Shown: positions 1 through 7,300, counted from the stretch's first letter. The stretch is DNA of 45,871 nt from a virus (IMGVR_UViG_3300046167_000773:1-45871); one strand, 5' to 3'. Notes: generated by a model not told the origin, from the sequence alone. Numbers and translations are program-made.

Positions 1-5
1 GCGCA

Positions 6-389
6 TCAGTTGTAGCTCACCATTTGGTAGGCGGGATCAGCGCCGTGCTTTGCTAACTCCTCCCTGTAGTGCTTACTGATTTCCAGCCGCAAAGCCTTTG
101 TAGTTTTCATGTGGCCTTGAGCTTTAACCCGCAGCCGATCCATGTGTTCCTCACCAAAATGTGCCGTCAGGAAGTCGGTAAAGGCGACAGGGTTACTTTC
201 AAAATATTGATGGTGGTATCGACAGAGGCATAGCGCGTTGTCCATGCTCCATCTGACTACCTTGCTTCTTCTCCCGAATATATGCGCCGCGTCACTGCCC
301 TCTTTCCCGCAATAGGCGCAGGTATGACGATCCCTAGTCCTAACGGCTAGGCTGAAGTGGGCATCGCAAGCTTCTCTTTTGATAGCCAC
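6..389 (-). CDS. HNH/NinG-like phage nuclease-family protein
   Basis: This 127-residue protein has a CAYCGK zinc-knuckle motif followed by DAAHIFGRR and a later LCRYHH cluster. That is the Cys/His layout of phage HNH and NinG-type recombination proteins. The start is GTG (389-387) and overlaps the upstream stop in TAGTG. Its own stop (8-6) overlaps by one base the ATG at 6-4 that starts the methyltransferase running off the other end of the window. It is therefore translationally coupled into the leftward early operon. Expected role from the family: a small zinc-dependent nuclease or structure-specific recombination accessory. Catalysis is inferred from motifs only, and the exact subfamily (NinG versus other HNH) is uncertain. 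Confidence 0.75.
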   Translation of the reverse strand: MAIKREACDAHFSLAVRTRDRHTCAYCGKEGSDAAHIFGRRSKVVRWSMDNALCLCRYHHQYFESNPVAFTDFLTAHFGEEHMDRLRVKAQGHMKTTKALRLEISKHYREELAKHGADPAYQMVSYN

Positions 390-577
390 TAGAGCGCACC
401 TCGATATTCTTTGCCGTTTCCCTTGGCCTTCTTTTTCTCAACATGCTCTGAGGCGCTCTCAATGGCCCCACACTCGAAACAATACCAATACCAGTTCGTG
501 ACACTACTATGGGCATAAAAGCACTCCAGCAGCTCATACGGGGTGCCACAGAGGCACCAGTGACTATCTTTGCCCAT
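389..577 (-). CDS. Small zinc-ribbon-like protein
   Basis: This 62-residue protein carries two CxC/CxxC-type pairs (CLC near the N-terminus, CFEC in the middle), suggesting a zinc ribbon, and a Lys-rich tail. A longer frame open to 673 exists, but the ATG at 577 is preferred: it is preceded by GGAGG at 9 bases, and the longer version would overlap the upstream gene by about 110 bases. With this start the overlap with the NinB-like gene is 14 bases. No specific function is recognised. It belongs to the leftward replication/recombination operon, where small zinc proteins are common. Confidence 0.6.
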   Translation of the reverse strand: MGKDSHWCLCGTPYELLECFYAHSSVTNWYWYCFECGAIESASEHVEKKKAKGNGKEYRGAL

Positions 578-977
578 CAAGCTCGCCCTCCAGCCCTGAA
601 ACGAACACACCAAGGTTTTGATCGACTCCGCGCAGCAGCGCACCCATGCACTCGCTAATTTCCCGTCGATCAAGCTCCGTCGTACTGCCCTTGCCCGTTG
701 CCGACTTCATAATCGGATTGAACAAAAGCTCCTTCACAGATTGCTTGCTCCACGGAATATCGAAGTCAGCAAACGGATGCTTAATCTCAAACCCTGCATC
801 GTTAAGCGCGGACGCCAATCGCGTGAACACCGCGTAGAGCGCACGGTTTTGGGCAGAGGTTCGCGTCTCCTTGTAAATTTCATAGCTGCGCTCTCTCCCG
901 CTTTCCAGTTCACCTTCGACGAACTCCAAAAATTGCTGTAGCTGAAATTCGTTCTTCACCGTCCAGAACTCCGCCAT
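564..977 (-). CDS. NinB-like conserved phage recombination protein
   Basis: This 137-residue protein contains the phage-conserved sequence RTSAQNRALYAVF with a following LNDAGFEI, then FDIPWSKQSVKELLFNPIMK and a KGSTTEL motif. This pattern is typical of a small family carried in phage replication regions and related in style to lambda NinB (Orf), a recombination mediator that loads annealing functions onto SSB-coated DNA. The start follows GAGGAATATTGAG, and the helicase stop lies one base upstream. The family is recognised with moderate confidence. The mediator role is borrowed from NinB and not proven by the sequence. Confidence 0.6.
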   Translation of the reverse strand: MAEFWTVKNEFQLQQFLEFVEGELESGRERSYEIYKETRTSAQNRALYAVFTRLASALNDAGFEIKHPFADFDIPWSKQSVKELLFNPIMKSATGKGSTTELDRREISECMGALLRGVDQNLGVFVSGLEGELDGQR

Positions 978-978
978 C

Positions 979-2073
979 TCAATATTCCTCTAGTTCAAAA
1001 CCAGAACTATCTTTAGTAGTTTTGCCGCCCCAAGAAAAATCATTGAGATTAACCCCTGCATCCTGCGGCGCTTTGTTCACGGCATCAGCCTCTTCTTCGC
1101 ATTGCGGCCTTAGCTCCTTGCGTAGATTCGGCTTCCAATCGTCGCCATACATATCTTCTTTAAAGTTCCTGCCGTTACCCACGTAGAATTTCATAGTACC
1201 CTCAAACCTCAAGTGACGATTTTTTTCAACCAGCAGTTCAATGTCATGCTCAAAATCCAGCACGTTGCGATCATCTTCATCAATGGGATTACCTTCGGCC
1301 TGATCATTAAGAATTTCAGCGCGCATCTTGTTGTGCCAAATCATTAGAACGTTATCGGGCTGATCAGTCAGTGAGCCGCTGCCGCGCACATCATATTTAG
1401 ATGGACGATAAGCTCTTTTCACATCACCACTTGGCTTCCTTACGTGGTGAACCAGGACGATATGCATTTCGGTAGCCTTGGCAATCGCAATGATGTTTGC
1501 TGTGAAATCCCGTTCAACGTCATGATCGGAAGTCACGCCACATTTCTGCAAGTTGTCCAGTACGAGAAATTTGCAGCCCTTGGCGGCGAAGGCCCAGAGT
1601 GCGCCATAAACCGTTTCCGGCTTTACAGTTCCATAGTGCTTGTAAAACCATGAGTCCGCAGCCGTGAAATGCCTTGCTGCTGCCGTTAGCTCTTTGGCAG
1701 TTATATTTTCCTTCGCAAACGCCTGGTGAGCGAAAATCTCTAGCTGCGAATCAAGCTCCATCTCTAGCGACATGACACCTGTGGGAAATCGCTCCGCGAC
1801 ATGCAAGAGCAACTGACACGTTAAGGTGGATTTCATGTGGCCATTCATGCCCGCTAGCAAAGTTACCTGTCCGTCACGAAAGGCAAACTTACCTTTGGTT
1901 GATAGCCACGGCATATCCATCAGATCATCTTCGTTAGCGGATAGATTCTCGATAGCCTTCTCAAGCCCATCCTCAATCCTTACCAGCTTTGACTCATGAG
2001 CTTCCGCCAGGAGCTTCCGTTGCTTCTGCATGTTGAAGTTTTCGATAAAGGATTTATCTTGAATTACCTGCAT
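979..2073 (-). CDS. DnaB-like replicative helicase (RecA-fold ATPase)
   Basis: This 364-residue protein has a RecA-type core. Walker A is GMNGHMKST (residues 75-83), Walker B is CKFLVLDNL (Asp173), there is a double-His motif IVLVHH (205-210), and a DVRGSGSLTDQPDNVLMI stretch (228-245) typical of DnaB/RepA-type hexameric helicases. No separate DnaB N-terminal domain is evident, so it is a short phage-style helicase. The tail from about 300 is acidic and low in complexity. Its ATG overlaps the stop of the initiator gene (TGATG), which fits coupled synthesis of initiator and helicase as for lambda O and P. Expected role: unwinding at the phage replication fork opened at the iteron ori in the neighbouring gene. 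Confidence 0.85.
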   Translation of the reverse strand: MQVIQDKSFIENFNMQKQRKLLAEAHESKLVRIEDGLEKAIENLSANEDDLMDMPWLSTKGKFAFRDGQVTLLAGMNGHMKSTLTCQLLLHVAERFPTGVMSLEMELDSQLEIFAHQAFAKENITAKELTAAARHFTAADSWFYKHYGTVKPETVYGALWAFAAKGCKFLVLDNLQKCGVTSDHDVERDFTANIIAIAKATEMHIVLVHHVRKPSGDVKRAYRPSKYDVRGSGSLTDQPDNVLMIWHNKMRAEILNDQAEGNPIDEDDRNVLDFEHDIELLVEKNRHLRFEGTMKFYVGNGRNFKEDMYGDDWKPNLRKELRPQCEEEADAVNKAPQDAGVNLNDFSWGGKTTKDSSGFELEEY

Positions 2074-2732
2074 CAGTTTCTAACCCTCCTTCCTTCGCTG
2101 CCATTGCCCCTAGTAGCAATCTCATCTTCCCATCGCTCTTGATTAATGAATGTGCTGGGGAGAGGAATATACTTCTCTTCATCGAATCTGAACGGCCTTA
2201 GCTTTAATCTCTCGATTGCGAGCTTTTGCTTCTCAGGCGTTAACTTAATGAACTTCTCAAGCGCGGGCTTCTTCGACTTCTTCTTCGGGTACAGCGCCCA
2301 GAATTCATCAAATGCACGTATACTTTGTTTCTTGTTGTTCTTATGTTGAACATCCGGCGATTTCGCCACATCTGATCCGGCGATTCCGACACATGCATCC
2401 GGCGATTCCGCCACATGCAGAAACACTGAGTTTACGTGCCAATATATAGTCCTATCCCAAGGGTTTTTGCCAAGTTGCGATTTCGCCACATGGCCATCTT
2501 CCTCAAGTTTCCTCATAATCCTTCTTATCTGATCCACAGATAGGTAGTTGTGCCACTCTGCTAACGATTCATAGCTGTGTCGCACCCACCATTTGCCCTC
2601 GTGATAGAACTCATCAGGCCCAGCTTGCGACTCACGCTGAGACTGCAAGTAAGACAGATTCCAGATGATCAAAGCTGCGTTAACGCCGACTAAATCGGCT
2701 AACCTTGGATCAAAAGAGTGATGATGTTTCAT
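2073..2732 (-). CDS. Replication initiator / replisome organiser (lambda O-like role)
   Basis: This 219-residue protein has an N-terminal winged-helix-like part (residues 1-100, with SYESLAEWHNYLSVDQIRRIMRKLEEDGHV). A short linker of about residues 105-130 is encoded by the iteron repeats. The C-terminal domain begins FDEFWALYPKKKSKKPALEKF and runs to LPSTFINQERWEDEI, a hallmark of phage replisome organisers that recruit helicase. A strong RBS (GGAGG) precedes the ATG. The gene sits directly upstream of the helicase with a one-base overlap. Three 20-bp dyad repeats inside the gene are read in different frames, so they are conserved as DNA. This points to the origin lying within its own initiator gene, as in lambda. 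Confidence 0.85.
   Translation of the reverse strand: MKHHHSFDPRLADLVGVNAALIIWNLSYLQSQRESQAGPDEFYHEGKWWVRHSYESLAEWHNYLSVDQIRRIMRKLEEDGHVAKSQLGKNPWDRTIYWHVNSVFLHVAESPDACVGIAGSDVAKSPDVQHKNNKKQSIRAFDEFWALYPKKKSKKPALEKFIKLTPEKQKLAIERLKLRPFRFDEEKYIPLPSTFINQERWEDEIATRGNGSEGRRVRN
2352..2491. repeat. Iteron array, candidate replication origin inside the initiator gene
   Basis: Three near-identical 20-bp repeats occur at 2352-2371, 2375-2394 and 2397-2416, each centred on the dyad GGCGA-TT-TCGCC (the latter two carry small changes). A partial fourth copy lies at 2477-2491. Start-to-start spacing is 23 and 22 bp, about two helical turns. Because the spacings differ by 1 and 2 modulo 3, the repeats are translated in three different frames, so protein-level selection does not explain their identity. 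A T-rich/AT-rich stretch (about 2310-2350) follows on the 3' side of the gene and could be the unwinding element. The arrangement matches lambda ori in gene O. Confidence 0.8.
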
Positions 2733-2738
2733 TATTCC

Positions 2739-2903
2739 TCACCCTCCTACGCACATAGCGCGATACTCGTGAACACTTACGCCGTATTGATTTGCCATTG
2801 CTTGATCTAGCTCGTTAATCTTCTCTATTTTCTTTAGCTGTAGCTCGTCAATGATTTCAACGATAAAGTTAATCTCTGCCTGTAGCGTTTGATGATCTTT
2901 CAT
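2739..2903 (-). CDS. Small coiled-coil protein of the replication operon
   Basis: This 54-residue ORF starts at ATG 2903-2901 and overlaps the preceding stop in ATGA. Its first 35 residues form a charged heptad-like helix (EINFIVEIIDELQLKKIEKINELDQ). The end of the ORF supplies the GGAGG used by the initiator gene, whose ATG lies six bases beyond the stop. Function is unknown. Tight coupling on both sides supports it as a real gene rather than a spacer. Confidence 0.65.
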   Translation of the reverse strand: MKDHQTLQAEINFIVEIIDELQLKKIEKINELDQAMANQYGVSVHEYRAMCVGG

Positions 2904-3124
2904 TCTTCAAGCCCCTTTTCACAGAGATGCATCATTGGTTGATTTTTAAGCATCTGGTTTATCTTGTCGAAAAGAAAGCCACAGTCATGTATTTTATCTT
3001 CCAAATCTTCGTTAAATAGATAGCTGCTTTTAGGACTTACCTTTTCATCGTACATTTCAAGAATTGATGCATTTAAGATTTCCTTCAGGAATGATGCCTC
3101 TTTCTCGTTAAGTTCTAATTTCAC
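2900..3124 (-). CDS. Small acidic protein, unknown
   Basis: This 74-residue protein uses a GTG start (3124-3122) that overlaps the previous stop as GTGA, and its own stop overlaps the next start as ATGA. It is predicted mostly helical, with leucine-rich N- and C-terminal segments and no recognised motif. It is placed between primase and initiator in an unbroken chain of overlapping genes. Confidence 0.6.
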   Translation of the reverse strand: MKLELNEKEASFLKEILNASILEMYDEKVSPKSSYLFNEDLEDKIHDCGFLFDKINQMLKNQPMMHLCEKGLEE

Positions 3125-3228
3125 TCTTCGTCCCTCTCGGTTGTTTCTTCAGGTTCAGGTATTGGCTCAATCGTTCCGCCAAGCTCAAACACCACGTTAA
3201 ATAGCTCTTCCAGTAGATCGTCATTCAT
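3121..3228 (-). CDS. Very small acidic peptide (35 aa)
   Basis: The ORF MNDDLLEELFNVVFELGG... ends in a Pro/Glu-rich tail (PIPEPEETTERDEE). The evidence for expression is a strong GGAGGTGATGG ribosome binding site just before the ATG at 3228, an ATGA overlap with the primase stop, and a GTGA overlap with the next gene. The peptide is highly acidic. Its function is unknown, but a DNA-mimic or coupling role cannot be excluded. Confidence 0.55.
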   Translation of the reverse strand: MNDDLLEELFNVVFELGGTIEPIPEPEETTERDEE

Positions 3229-3989
3229 CCCATCACCTCCATTCTGAAGCTCTGCATGTACTGCTCACCGATACCCTCGAACCAGTAATCCCAAACGTCA
3301 TACTTATCAGATTCGTAATGCGGCACGACGTTGCCAGGATAGGAAGCATCAGCAAAATCAGCAGCCTCTTTCATCCGCCCCTTGCCGAAGCAAACGATGC
3401 CAGCAAAATCGTTGGGGCATAATTGCCGACAGGCCCAGAGAGTCGCCCAGCCTTCAGTAACGTGAATGTACTTAGCGCCCTCTACGTTACCGATAATCAG
3501 ATAGCCCTTATGGCCAAAGGTTTGCTTTTCACCAGATTCATTAATTAGCTCGACGCCAATTATGTCGCCCTCGATGCTCCGCATTGGAATAACGATGCAG
3601 TCGCTACCGTTTCCAACGATCCTTCCAAACCCTCTTCCGCGCCTCGCGCCAAAGCCGTCAGTGATCTTTTTCTTATAGGCATACGGATGATGCTCCACAC
3701 CGCTACCCGCCATATCCCAAAACTCTCTAGCTCTCTGAACACGATCAACCTCAATACCGCTAGATGGATTTAGTTGCTGGTATGTAATGCCAAGACTTCT
3801 GAGTATTTCGTTGAACTCGCAGCCCTTGAAGCAAGTCATCAAAACCTTGCCGTCATGCCCTTCACTGATAGTTAATGATGGCTCTTTGTCGCTATGCGCT
3901 GGGCATCTTGCAACCCACTGCTTCTGGCCTCTTCCGCCAACAGCTTTAACCTTGTCAAGCGCCGACAAAACAAGTTCCAAACCACTCAT
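3225..3989 (-). CDS. DNA primase with zinc-finger and Toprim-like regions
   Basis: This 254-residue protein is counted from the ATG at 3989, which has GGAGG six bases upstream and overlaps the previous stop as ATGA. A longer frame reaches 4016 but lacks such support. The N-terminal CPAH (Cys29, His32) and CFKGC (Cys53, Cys57) form a CHC2-type zinc-binding site followed by FNEIL. The second half contains VIPMRSIEGDIIGVELI and VTEGWATLWACRQL, the Glu motif of Toprim-like primases, with an acidic segment later (YESDKYDVWD). The length is short, as in phage primases that lack a helicase domain. The helicase is a separate gene downstream. Expected role: priming at the phage fork. Confidence 0.8.
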   Translation of the reverse strand: MSGLELVLSALDKVKAVGGRGQKQWVARCPAHSDKEPSLTISEGHDGKVLMTCFKGCEFNEILRSLGITYQQLNPSSGIEVDRVQRAREFWDMAGSGVEHHPYAYKKKITDGFGARRGRGFGRIVGNGSDCIVIPMRSIEGDIIGVELINESGEKQTFGHKGYLIIGNVEGAKYIHVTEGWATLWACRQLCPNDFAGIVCFGKGRMKEAADFADASYPGNVVPHYESDKYDVWDYWFEGIGEQYMQSFRMEVMG

Positions 3990-4403
3990 TTCAAACCTCC
4001 CGCAAAATCTGCCCATCGCTTTAAGTGGGATTTAAGCTGCCCCAGTCCCTCTCCATCAGCACAAACGAACCTCTGAACCCTGTTGTCGTAATACCGGCTA
4101 AACTGCCGTACCTCCATCGTTTCTGGACAACCCTCCACGACGTAAACGACAAATTGCTTGCCTTCACTTGTCAGCTTCTCAAACATGATTTCCTGCCCTC
4201 TTCCTAACGAACCGCCTTTCGCTTTCCACTCAATCATCAAAAACTTGCCGCCTATCTCCACCTATCGCGTCAACATCACTCATACCGATTTTGCGCGGGA
4301 AGCATTCAGCGAAGGTTTCAATTTTTGGGCGGAGCGTTTTGTTATAGCAGCCGTTTTTAGAACAGTCATAGCGCATCGGGTTATACCCGTTTGCACTAGT
4401 CAT
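3986..4403 (-). pseudogene. PD-(D/E)XK (VRR-NUC-like) nuclease split by a +1 frameshift
   Basis: Two overlapping frames together make one recognisable nuclease. The first part (4403-4230) reads from MTSANGYNPMRYDC through RPKIETFAECFPRKIGMSDVDAI, then leaves frame. The second part (4261-3986) continues VEIGGKFLMIEWKAKGGSLG and on to a helical C-terminus. Removing one base from the CC pair at 4261-4262 (GG on the coding strand) joins them as SDVDAI-VEIGGKFLMIEWK. That restores the D...ExK catalytic signature, which the frameshift otherwise cuts in two. ATG 4403 overlaps the upstream gene and has GGAG nearby. It could be a genuine mutation, an assembly error, or less likely a recoding site. Family role: resolving or trimming branched DNA in replication and recombination. 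Confidence 0.7.
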
Positions 4404-4776
4404 TAAGCAGAACTCCAGTTTTGTAAGGCTTGCCTTTTTCTTCAGCCCAACGAGCAGCAGCGGCTTTACCCTCAGCAATAGCCTGATCAATTTCCCTCGC
4501 CGCAAAAAACAAATCTGGGCGCAACATTTTCAGCGTTATCTCACCCTCTGAAATGCTCTCAATCATCATGGCGGACTTGACGTTAAAGAAATCTTGAGCC
4601 TTTTTAATCTTCTGAACTTGAGGGTAGCTAAGCGTTAAAAACGCAGCCGCCGCATAATAAGAACCCAAGTAATCAAAAGCTTTTTCGTTGTAGGGAGCCG
4701 CAAGCTCTAACATCGCTAGGCGTCTCTCTTTTTTATCCTTTGCAGTCTTTGCAAATAACGGATTGATACTTCCCAT
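4396..4776 (-). CDS. Unknown first protein of the leftward early operon
   Basis: This 126-residue protein is the promoter-proximal gene of the leftward operon, with AAGGAAG directly before the ATG. It is predicted mainly helical: KKERRLAMLELAAPYNEKAFDYLGSYYAAAAFLTLS, a Lys-rich middle, and an Ala-rich C-terminal helix (EIDQAIAEGKAAAARWAEEKG). It has no cysteines and no membrane segment, and I recognise no family. Its position implies immediate early expression once repression is relieved, so a control or host-interaction role is possible but not shown. Confidence 0.7.
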   Translation of the reverse strand: MGSINPLFAKTAKDKKERRLAMLELAAPYNEKAFDYLGSYYAAAAFLTLSYPQVQKIKKAQDFFNVKSAMMIESISEGEITLKMLRPDLFFAAREIDQAIAEGKAAAARWAEEKGKPYKTGVLLND

Positions 4777-4856
4777 CTTCCTTACCTCTCAGTCATAACT
4801 GGTTGATTTTTGGTGGCAACTACTAGCTCTACTCGCTTAGAACTACTAATGGCATA

Positions 4857-4909
4857 GTTTTATCGCAAAAAAAATACTATTGCAAGTGTTTTGGATTCAA
4901 ACTAGTATT
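4857..4909. promoter_or_regulatory. Divergent early promoters sharing a palindromic -35, with flanking operator-like repeats
   Basis: TTGCAA at 4880-4885 is its own reverse complement and can serve as -35 in both directions. Leftward, a 17-base spacer leads to TAAAAC (4862-4857). Rightward, a 17-base spacer leads to TAGTAT (4903-4908). An inverted repeat AATACTA (4873-4879) / TAGTATT (4903-4909) lies over them, and CTACTA words occur at 4820-4825 and 4843-4848. The region separates the XRE gene from the leftward replication operon, as expected of a lysis/lysogeny switch. Both promoters match consensus only 4/6 per hexamer. Confidence 0.5.
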
Positions 4910-4963
4910 GCGAGGTTCAACATTTGATATGTAGAATCCAATCTGATTAGACGGAGGCACAAA

Positions 4964-5371
4964 ATGGTTATCCATCGACAATTGACACAACGGGAGGAAG
5001 TCGCCCGCCAGAACTTGATTCGTATATTCCAAGAGGCCAAAGCCAGAGATGGAATAAAGCAGCAGGACGTTAACTTTGGCTGCGGCTGGACTGGCAGTGT
5101 ATTTGGGCAGTTTGTTCAAGGAAGGCTAGCGTTATCCCCGCGCAGTATTGCCAAGCTGGCAGAATTTTTTAAAGTATGGCCCGCTGATATTGATCCCGAG
5201 TTAACAGAGGAATTTAAAGTAAGCGCGCTGGCTAGTCCAGATATAATGAGCCACCTTGAACGCCTAAGCCCTGATGAAGTTCGCTCAATTGTTTTTTCGT
5301 TAGCCAAGCAGCTTGGTAAGGCTGATGCTGGAGTCCTTCTGCAACTACTGGCAGATCGTTTAACAAAGTAG
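4964..5371 (+). CDS. XRE-family repressor-like regulator
   Basis: This 135-residue protein has a helix-turn-helix region at about residues 12-75 (RIFQEAKARDGIKQQDVNFGCG, then SVFGQFVQGRLALSPRSIAKLAEFF and WPADIDPEL), the pattern of CI/Cro-type repressors. The C-terminal 50 residues (SPDEVRSIVFSLAKQL) look like a dimerisation helix pair. There is no S24 autoprotease, so induction would not follow the classical RecA-stimulated self-cleavage route. GGAGG sits six bases before the ATG. It is divergent from the leftward replication operon, so it is the best candidate for the lysogeny repressor or the early switch. Confidence 0.8.
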   Translation: MVIHRQLTQREEVARQNLIRIFQEAKARDGIKQQDVNFGCGWTGSVFGQFVQGRLALSPRSIAKLAEFFKVWPADIDPELTEEFKVSALASPDIMSHLERLSPDEVRSIVFSLAKQLGKADAGVLLQLLADRLTK

Positions 5372-5438
5372 CAAGCACCTCTAAAGCCTCTTCACTACAA
5401 ATGCTTTGAAAGTCCTGCAAAGCGCACTTCATTTAAGT

Positions 5439-5570
5439 TTGTCCGAGTAAATCTGCGGACAACCACACTACTTTAAAATGTGTCATTGGCGACATTCAAA
5501 TGACGACAGTTCATTTGCCACACTTGCAATTTATGCCAGTAGTAGTCTATTGTTAGTAGCGTAGTATAAT
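5439..5570. promoter_or_regulatory. Control region with inverted repeats before the rightward operon
   Basis: This gap holds a perfect 7-bp inverted repeat TTGTCCG (5439-5445) / CGGACAA (5456-5462), a second one GTCATT (5482-5487) / AATGAC (5499-5504), and a TATAAT box at about 5565-5570. GTAGTAGTC and TTAGTAGCG words just before the box resemble the CTACTA words of the other control regions. No good -35 is visible at 16-18 bases, so this is likely an activator-dependent or weak promoter for the 5597-9175 genes. Confidence 0.45.
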
Positions 5571-5596
5571 GATTTCACGAACAGGAGGCACAAGGT

Positions 5597-5911
5597 TTGG
5601 ATATAGATCGCGCCCGCGAAATAAACGATGCAAGACGAGTAGACGAGATTTACGAGGATGACGGGCTGAATTCATCGCAAAGGCTTTTGAAGAAGTACGA
5701 GCTTAACGCTGATGAAACTGTTGAATTATTCATTGAACAAGGCTTGTTTTCTGGCCTTGGAAAGCAGGAGCAAAACGCTTCGGCTAACTGGTTTGCAGAA
5801 AGCCTCTGGGAACTAATGCACCACCACTCAGAAAATGACGATGAGAAGTTTCAGCGTGATTGCACTCATCTGATGCGCCAACTAATTATTAAGATGGAGT
5901 CATCAATATGA
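5597..5911 (+). CDS. Unknown early protein (TTG start)
   Basis: This 104-residue acidic, probably all-helical protein starts at TTG 5597, selected because AGGAGG lies 8-9 bases upstream and no in-frame ATG follows nearby. Visible segments are SSQRLLKKYELNADETVELFIEQGLF and an ENDDEKFQRDCTHLMRQLI tail. It has no recognised domain. Its stop overlaps the next start (ATGA), so it is co-translated with the putative annealing protein. Confidence 0.6.
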   Translation: MDIDRAREINDARRVDEIYEDDGLNSSQRLLKKYELNADETVELFIEQGLFSGLGKQEQNASANWFAESLWELMHHHSENDDEKFQRDCTHLMRQLIIKMESSI

Positions 5912-6642
5912 TTAGTCTAGAAGGTTCTGATCTTCGCCAGCTTGACGATGCAGCAAAAAAATCTGCTGGAATGTTGGAGCTTCACAATAAATGGTACTGG
6001 CAAGTCGCACCGAGACTGGCCGCATTTAAAAAGTCTAACCCAACCATTTCTGTCATCACTGAAATCATTACGCTTGAGGAAACCCATTGCGTTATGCAAG
6101 CAAGGCTCACTGATGAAAATGGCCTGATACACGGCATTGGACATGCCTTAGAAGGACGATCTGACAGAGGCGTTAACAGTACAAGCTATCTAGAGAATGC
6201 TGAGACAAGCGCAATCGGACGCGCACTTGCCAGCACTGGCTGGAGCGGCGGTGAATATGCTAGCGCCGAGGAACTTCTGATTGCACTTGAGAACCAATCA
6301 GACAACTACAAGGAAGCGCTATGGCTGATGGCCATGGGCGATCCAAGCAGCTTCAGCGAGTATGTATCAGGATTAAGCGAAGAGCAGCAGACAGAGGCGT
6401 TTAGCGGCGCTGCCAAGGGAAAGATAACGCACTTTAAGAATAGGTGGCGATCCCTGCAAAGCAGCTTCTCTGAGGCTCTTAACAGCTACGCGGAAGCTCT
6501 GATGCAACACTGCCGCAATGATGATGCCGATGGCGTCAAAGAGGTTATTAATGAATTGACGGAATATGAAGTACAACGCGTCAAGGATTTGATCAGCACC
6601 GAAACGAACCACAAAATTTCACTAATGGTAAAAGGATCATAA
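5908..6642 (+). CDS. Putative single-strand annealing / ssDNA-binding recombination protein
   Basis: This 244-residue protein has a core (residues 25-125) of WYWQVAPRLAAFKK, a beta-rich segment TEIITLEETHCVMQARLTDENGLIHGIGHA, and the conserved motif SYLENAETSAIGRALASTGW. That motif recurs in phage proteins annotated as ERF/Sak-type annealing or ssDNA-binding proteins. The C-terminal half is helical and acidic and may be an interaction domain. The start overlaps the preceding stop. Together with the NinB-like gene it would give the phage its own recombination system. The motif is recognised, but the SSAP activity is inferred. Confidence 0.5.
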   Translation: MISLEGSDLRQLDDAAKKSAGMLELHNKWYWQVAPRLAAFKKSNPTISVITEIITLEETHCVMQARLTDENGLIHGIGHALEGRSDRGVNSTSYLENAETSAIGRALASTGWSGGEYASAEELLIALENQSDNYKEALWLMAMGDPSSFSEYVSGLSEEQQTEAFSGAAKGKITHFKNRWRSLQSSFSEALNSYAEALMQHCRNDDADGVKEVINELTEYEVQRVKDLISTETNHKISLMVKGS

Positions 6643-6644
6643 AA

Positions 6645-6941
6645 ATGGCTAACGAAAATGATGGGGACATGGTTCCTGGTTTATATGCAAAGCGGGTACA
6701 CGAAAACGCACCTGATTTCGTCGTGGGTAAGCTGCAAATTAAACGTGATCAGATAGATGATCTTGGCAGCTTCCTTATGAAGTGGCGCGAAAAAAACCCC
6801 AATAAGGACTACCTAAGCATCAACATGCGGATCGGGCAAAACGGCAAAAGCATCTGCATTGAAGATTTGTGGGAACCTACCAAGAGTGGTGGAAATAGCG
6901 CACCACAAGACGCCCCAAAAAATAACGGCTGGGGCAGCTAA
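6645..6941 (+). CDS. Small conserved phage-type protein, unknown
   Basis: This 98-residue protein has a central KLQIKRDQIDDLGSFLMKWREKNPNKDYLSINMRIGQNGKSICIEDLWEP, a compact alpha/beta pattern seen beside phage recombination proteins. Its tail is Gly/Asn-rich and ends in NNGWGS, reminiscent of the disordered tails of ssDNA-binding proteins but lacking their acidic tip. It begins two bases after the preceding gene and ends in a TAATG overlap with the next. An accessory role in recombination is an inference from position. Confidence 0.55.
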   Translation: MANENDGDMVPGLYAKRVHENAPDFVVGKLQIKRDQIDDLGSFLMKWREKNPNKDYLSINMRIGQNGKSICIEDLWEPTKSGGNSAPQDAPKNNGWGS

Positions 6942-7234
6942 TGCAAATCCTACAGACAGCAACCTCTCACTGTTTGGTAATGGATTGCGAAGGAAACACC
7001 CTTGGATCAATCGCTAGGCAGAAAGGCTCGACGTTGTGGGCATTCTATAAGGCGGGGTACAAGCGTCCGTTTAAGCGCGATATACCCACCCTAGCGGCTG
7101 CCAAGGATTTAGCAGAGCGAAAGCCGTGGGTTTGGCATTCAACGGCAAAGAGAGACAACACGTTAACGTTAAGCGTCTTGTTTTGGGTATTGGCCATAGT
7201 AGCAGGATCGCTATCAGTGGTATCATTTCAGTGA
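6941..7234 (+). CDS. Small protein with C-terminal membrane segment
   Basis: This 97-residue protein begins with a compact basic domain of about 70 residues (QKGSTLWAFYKAGYKRPFKRDI...). It ends with one hydrophobic helix, LSVLFWVLAIVAGSLSVVSF (about 77-96), giving a tail-anchored topology. The ATG overlaps the previous stop (TAATG). No family is recognised. It is one of three single-span small proteins in a genome with no obvious holin. Confidence 0.55.
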   Translation: MQILQTATSHCLVMDCEGNTLGSIARQKGSTLWAFYKAGYKRPFKRDIPTLAAAKDLAERKPWVWHSTAKRDNTLTLSVLFWVLAIVAGSLSVVSFQ

Positions 7235-7265
7235 GGAAGGGCGCTCCAGCCCGTGAAAATCGGTT

Positions 7266-7293
7266 AGCCAGCCCCGTCCTCGTAATGCTGGCT
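7266..7293 (+). promoter_or_regulatory. Hairpin immediately upstream of the excisionase start
   Basis: A perfect 7-bp stem, AGCCAGC (7266-7272) with GCTGGCT (7287-7293) and a 14-base loop, ends eight bases before the excisionase ATG. No Shine-Dalgarno sequence is visible there. The structure could limit or gate excisionase translation. There is no T-run, so it is not a terminator. Confidence 0.4.
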
Positions 7294-7300
7294 CTCTAAT

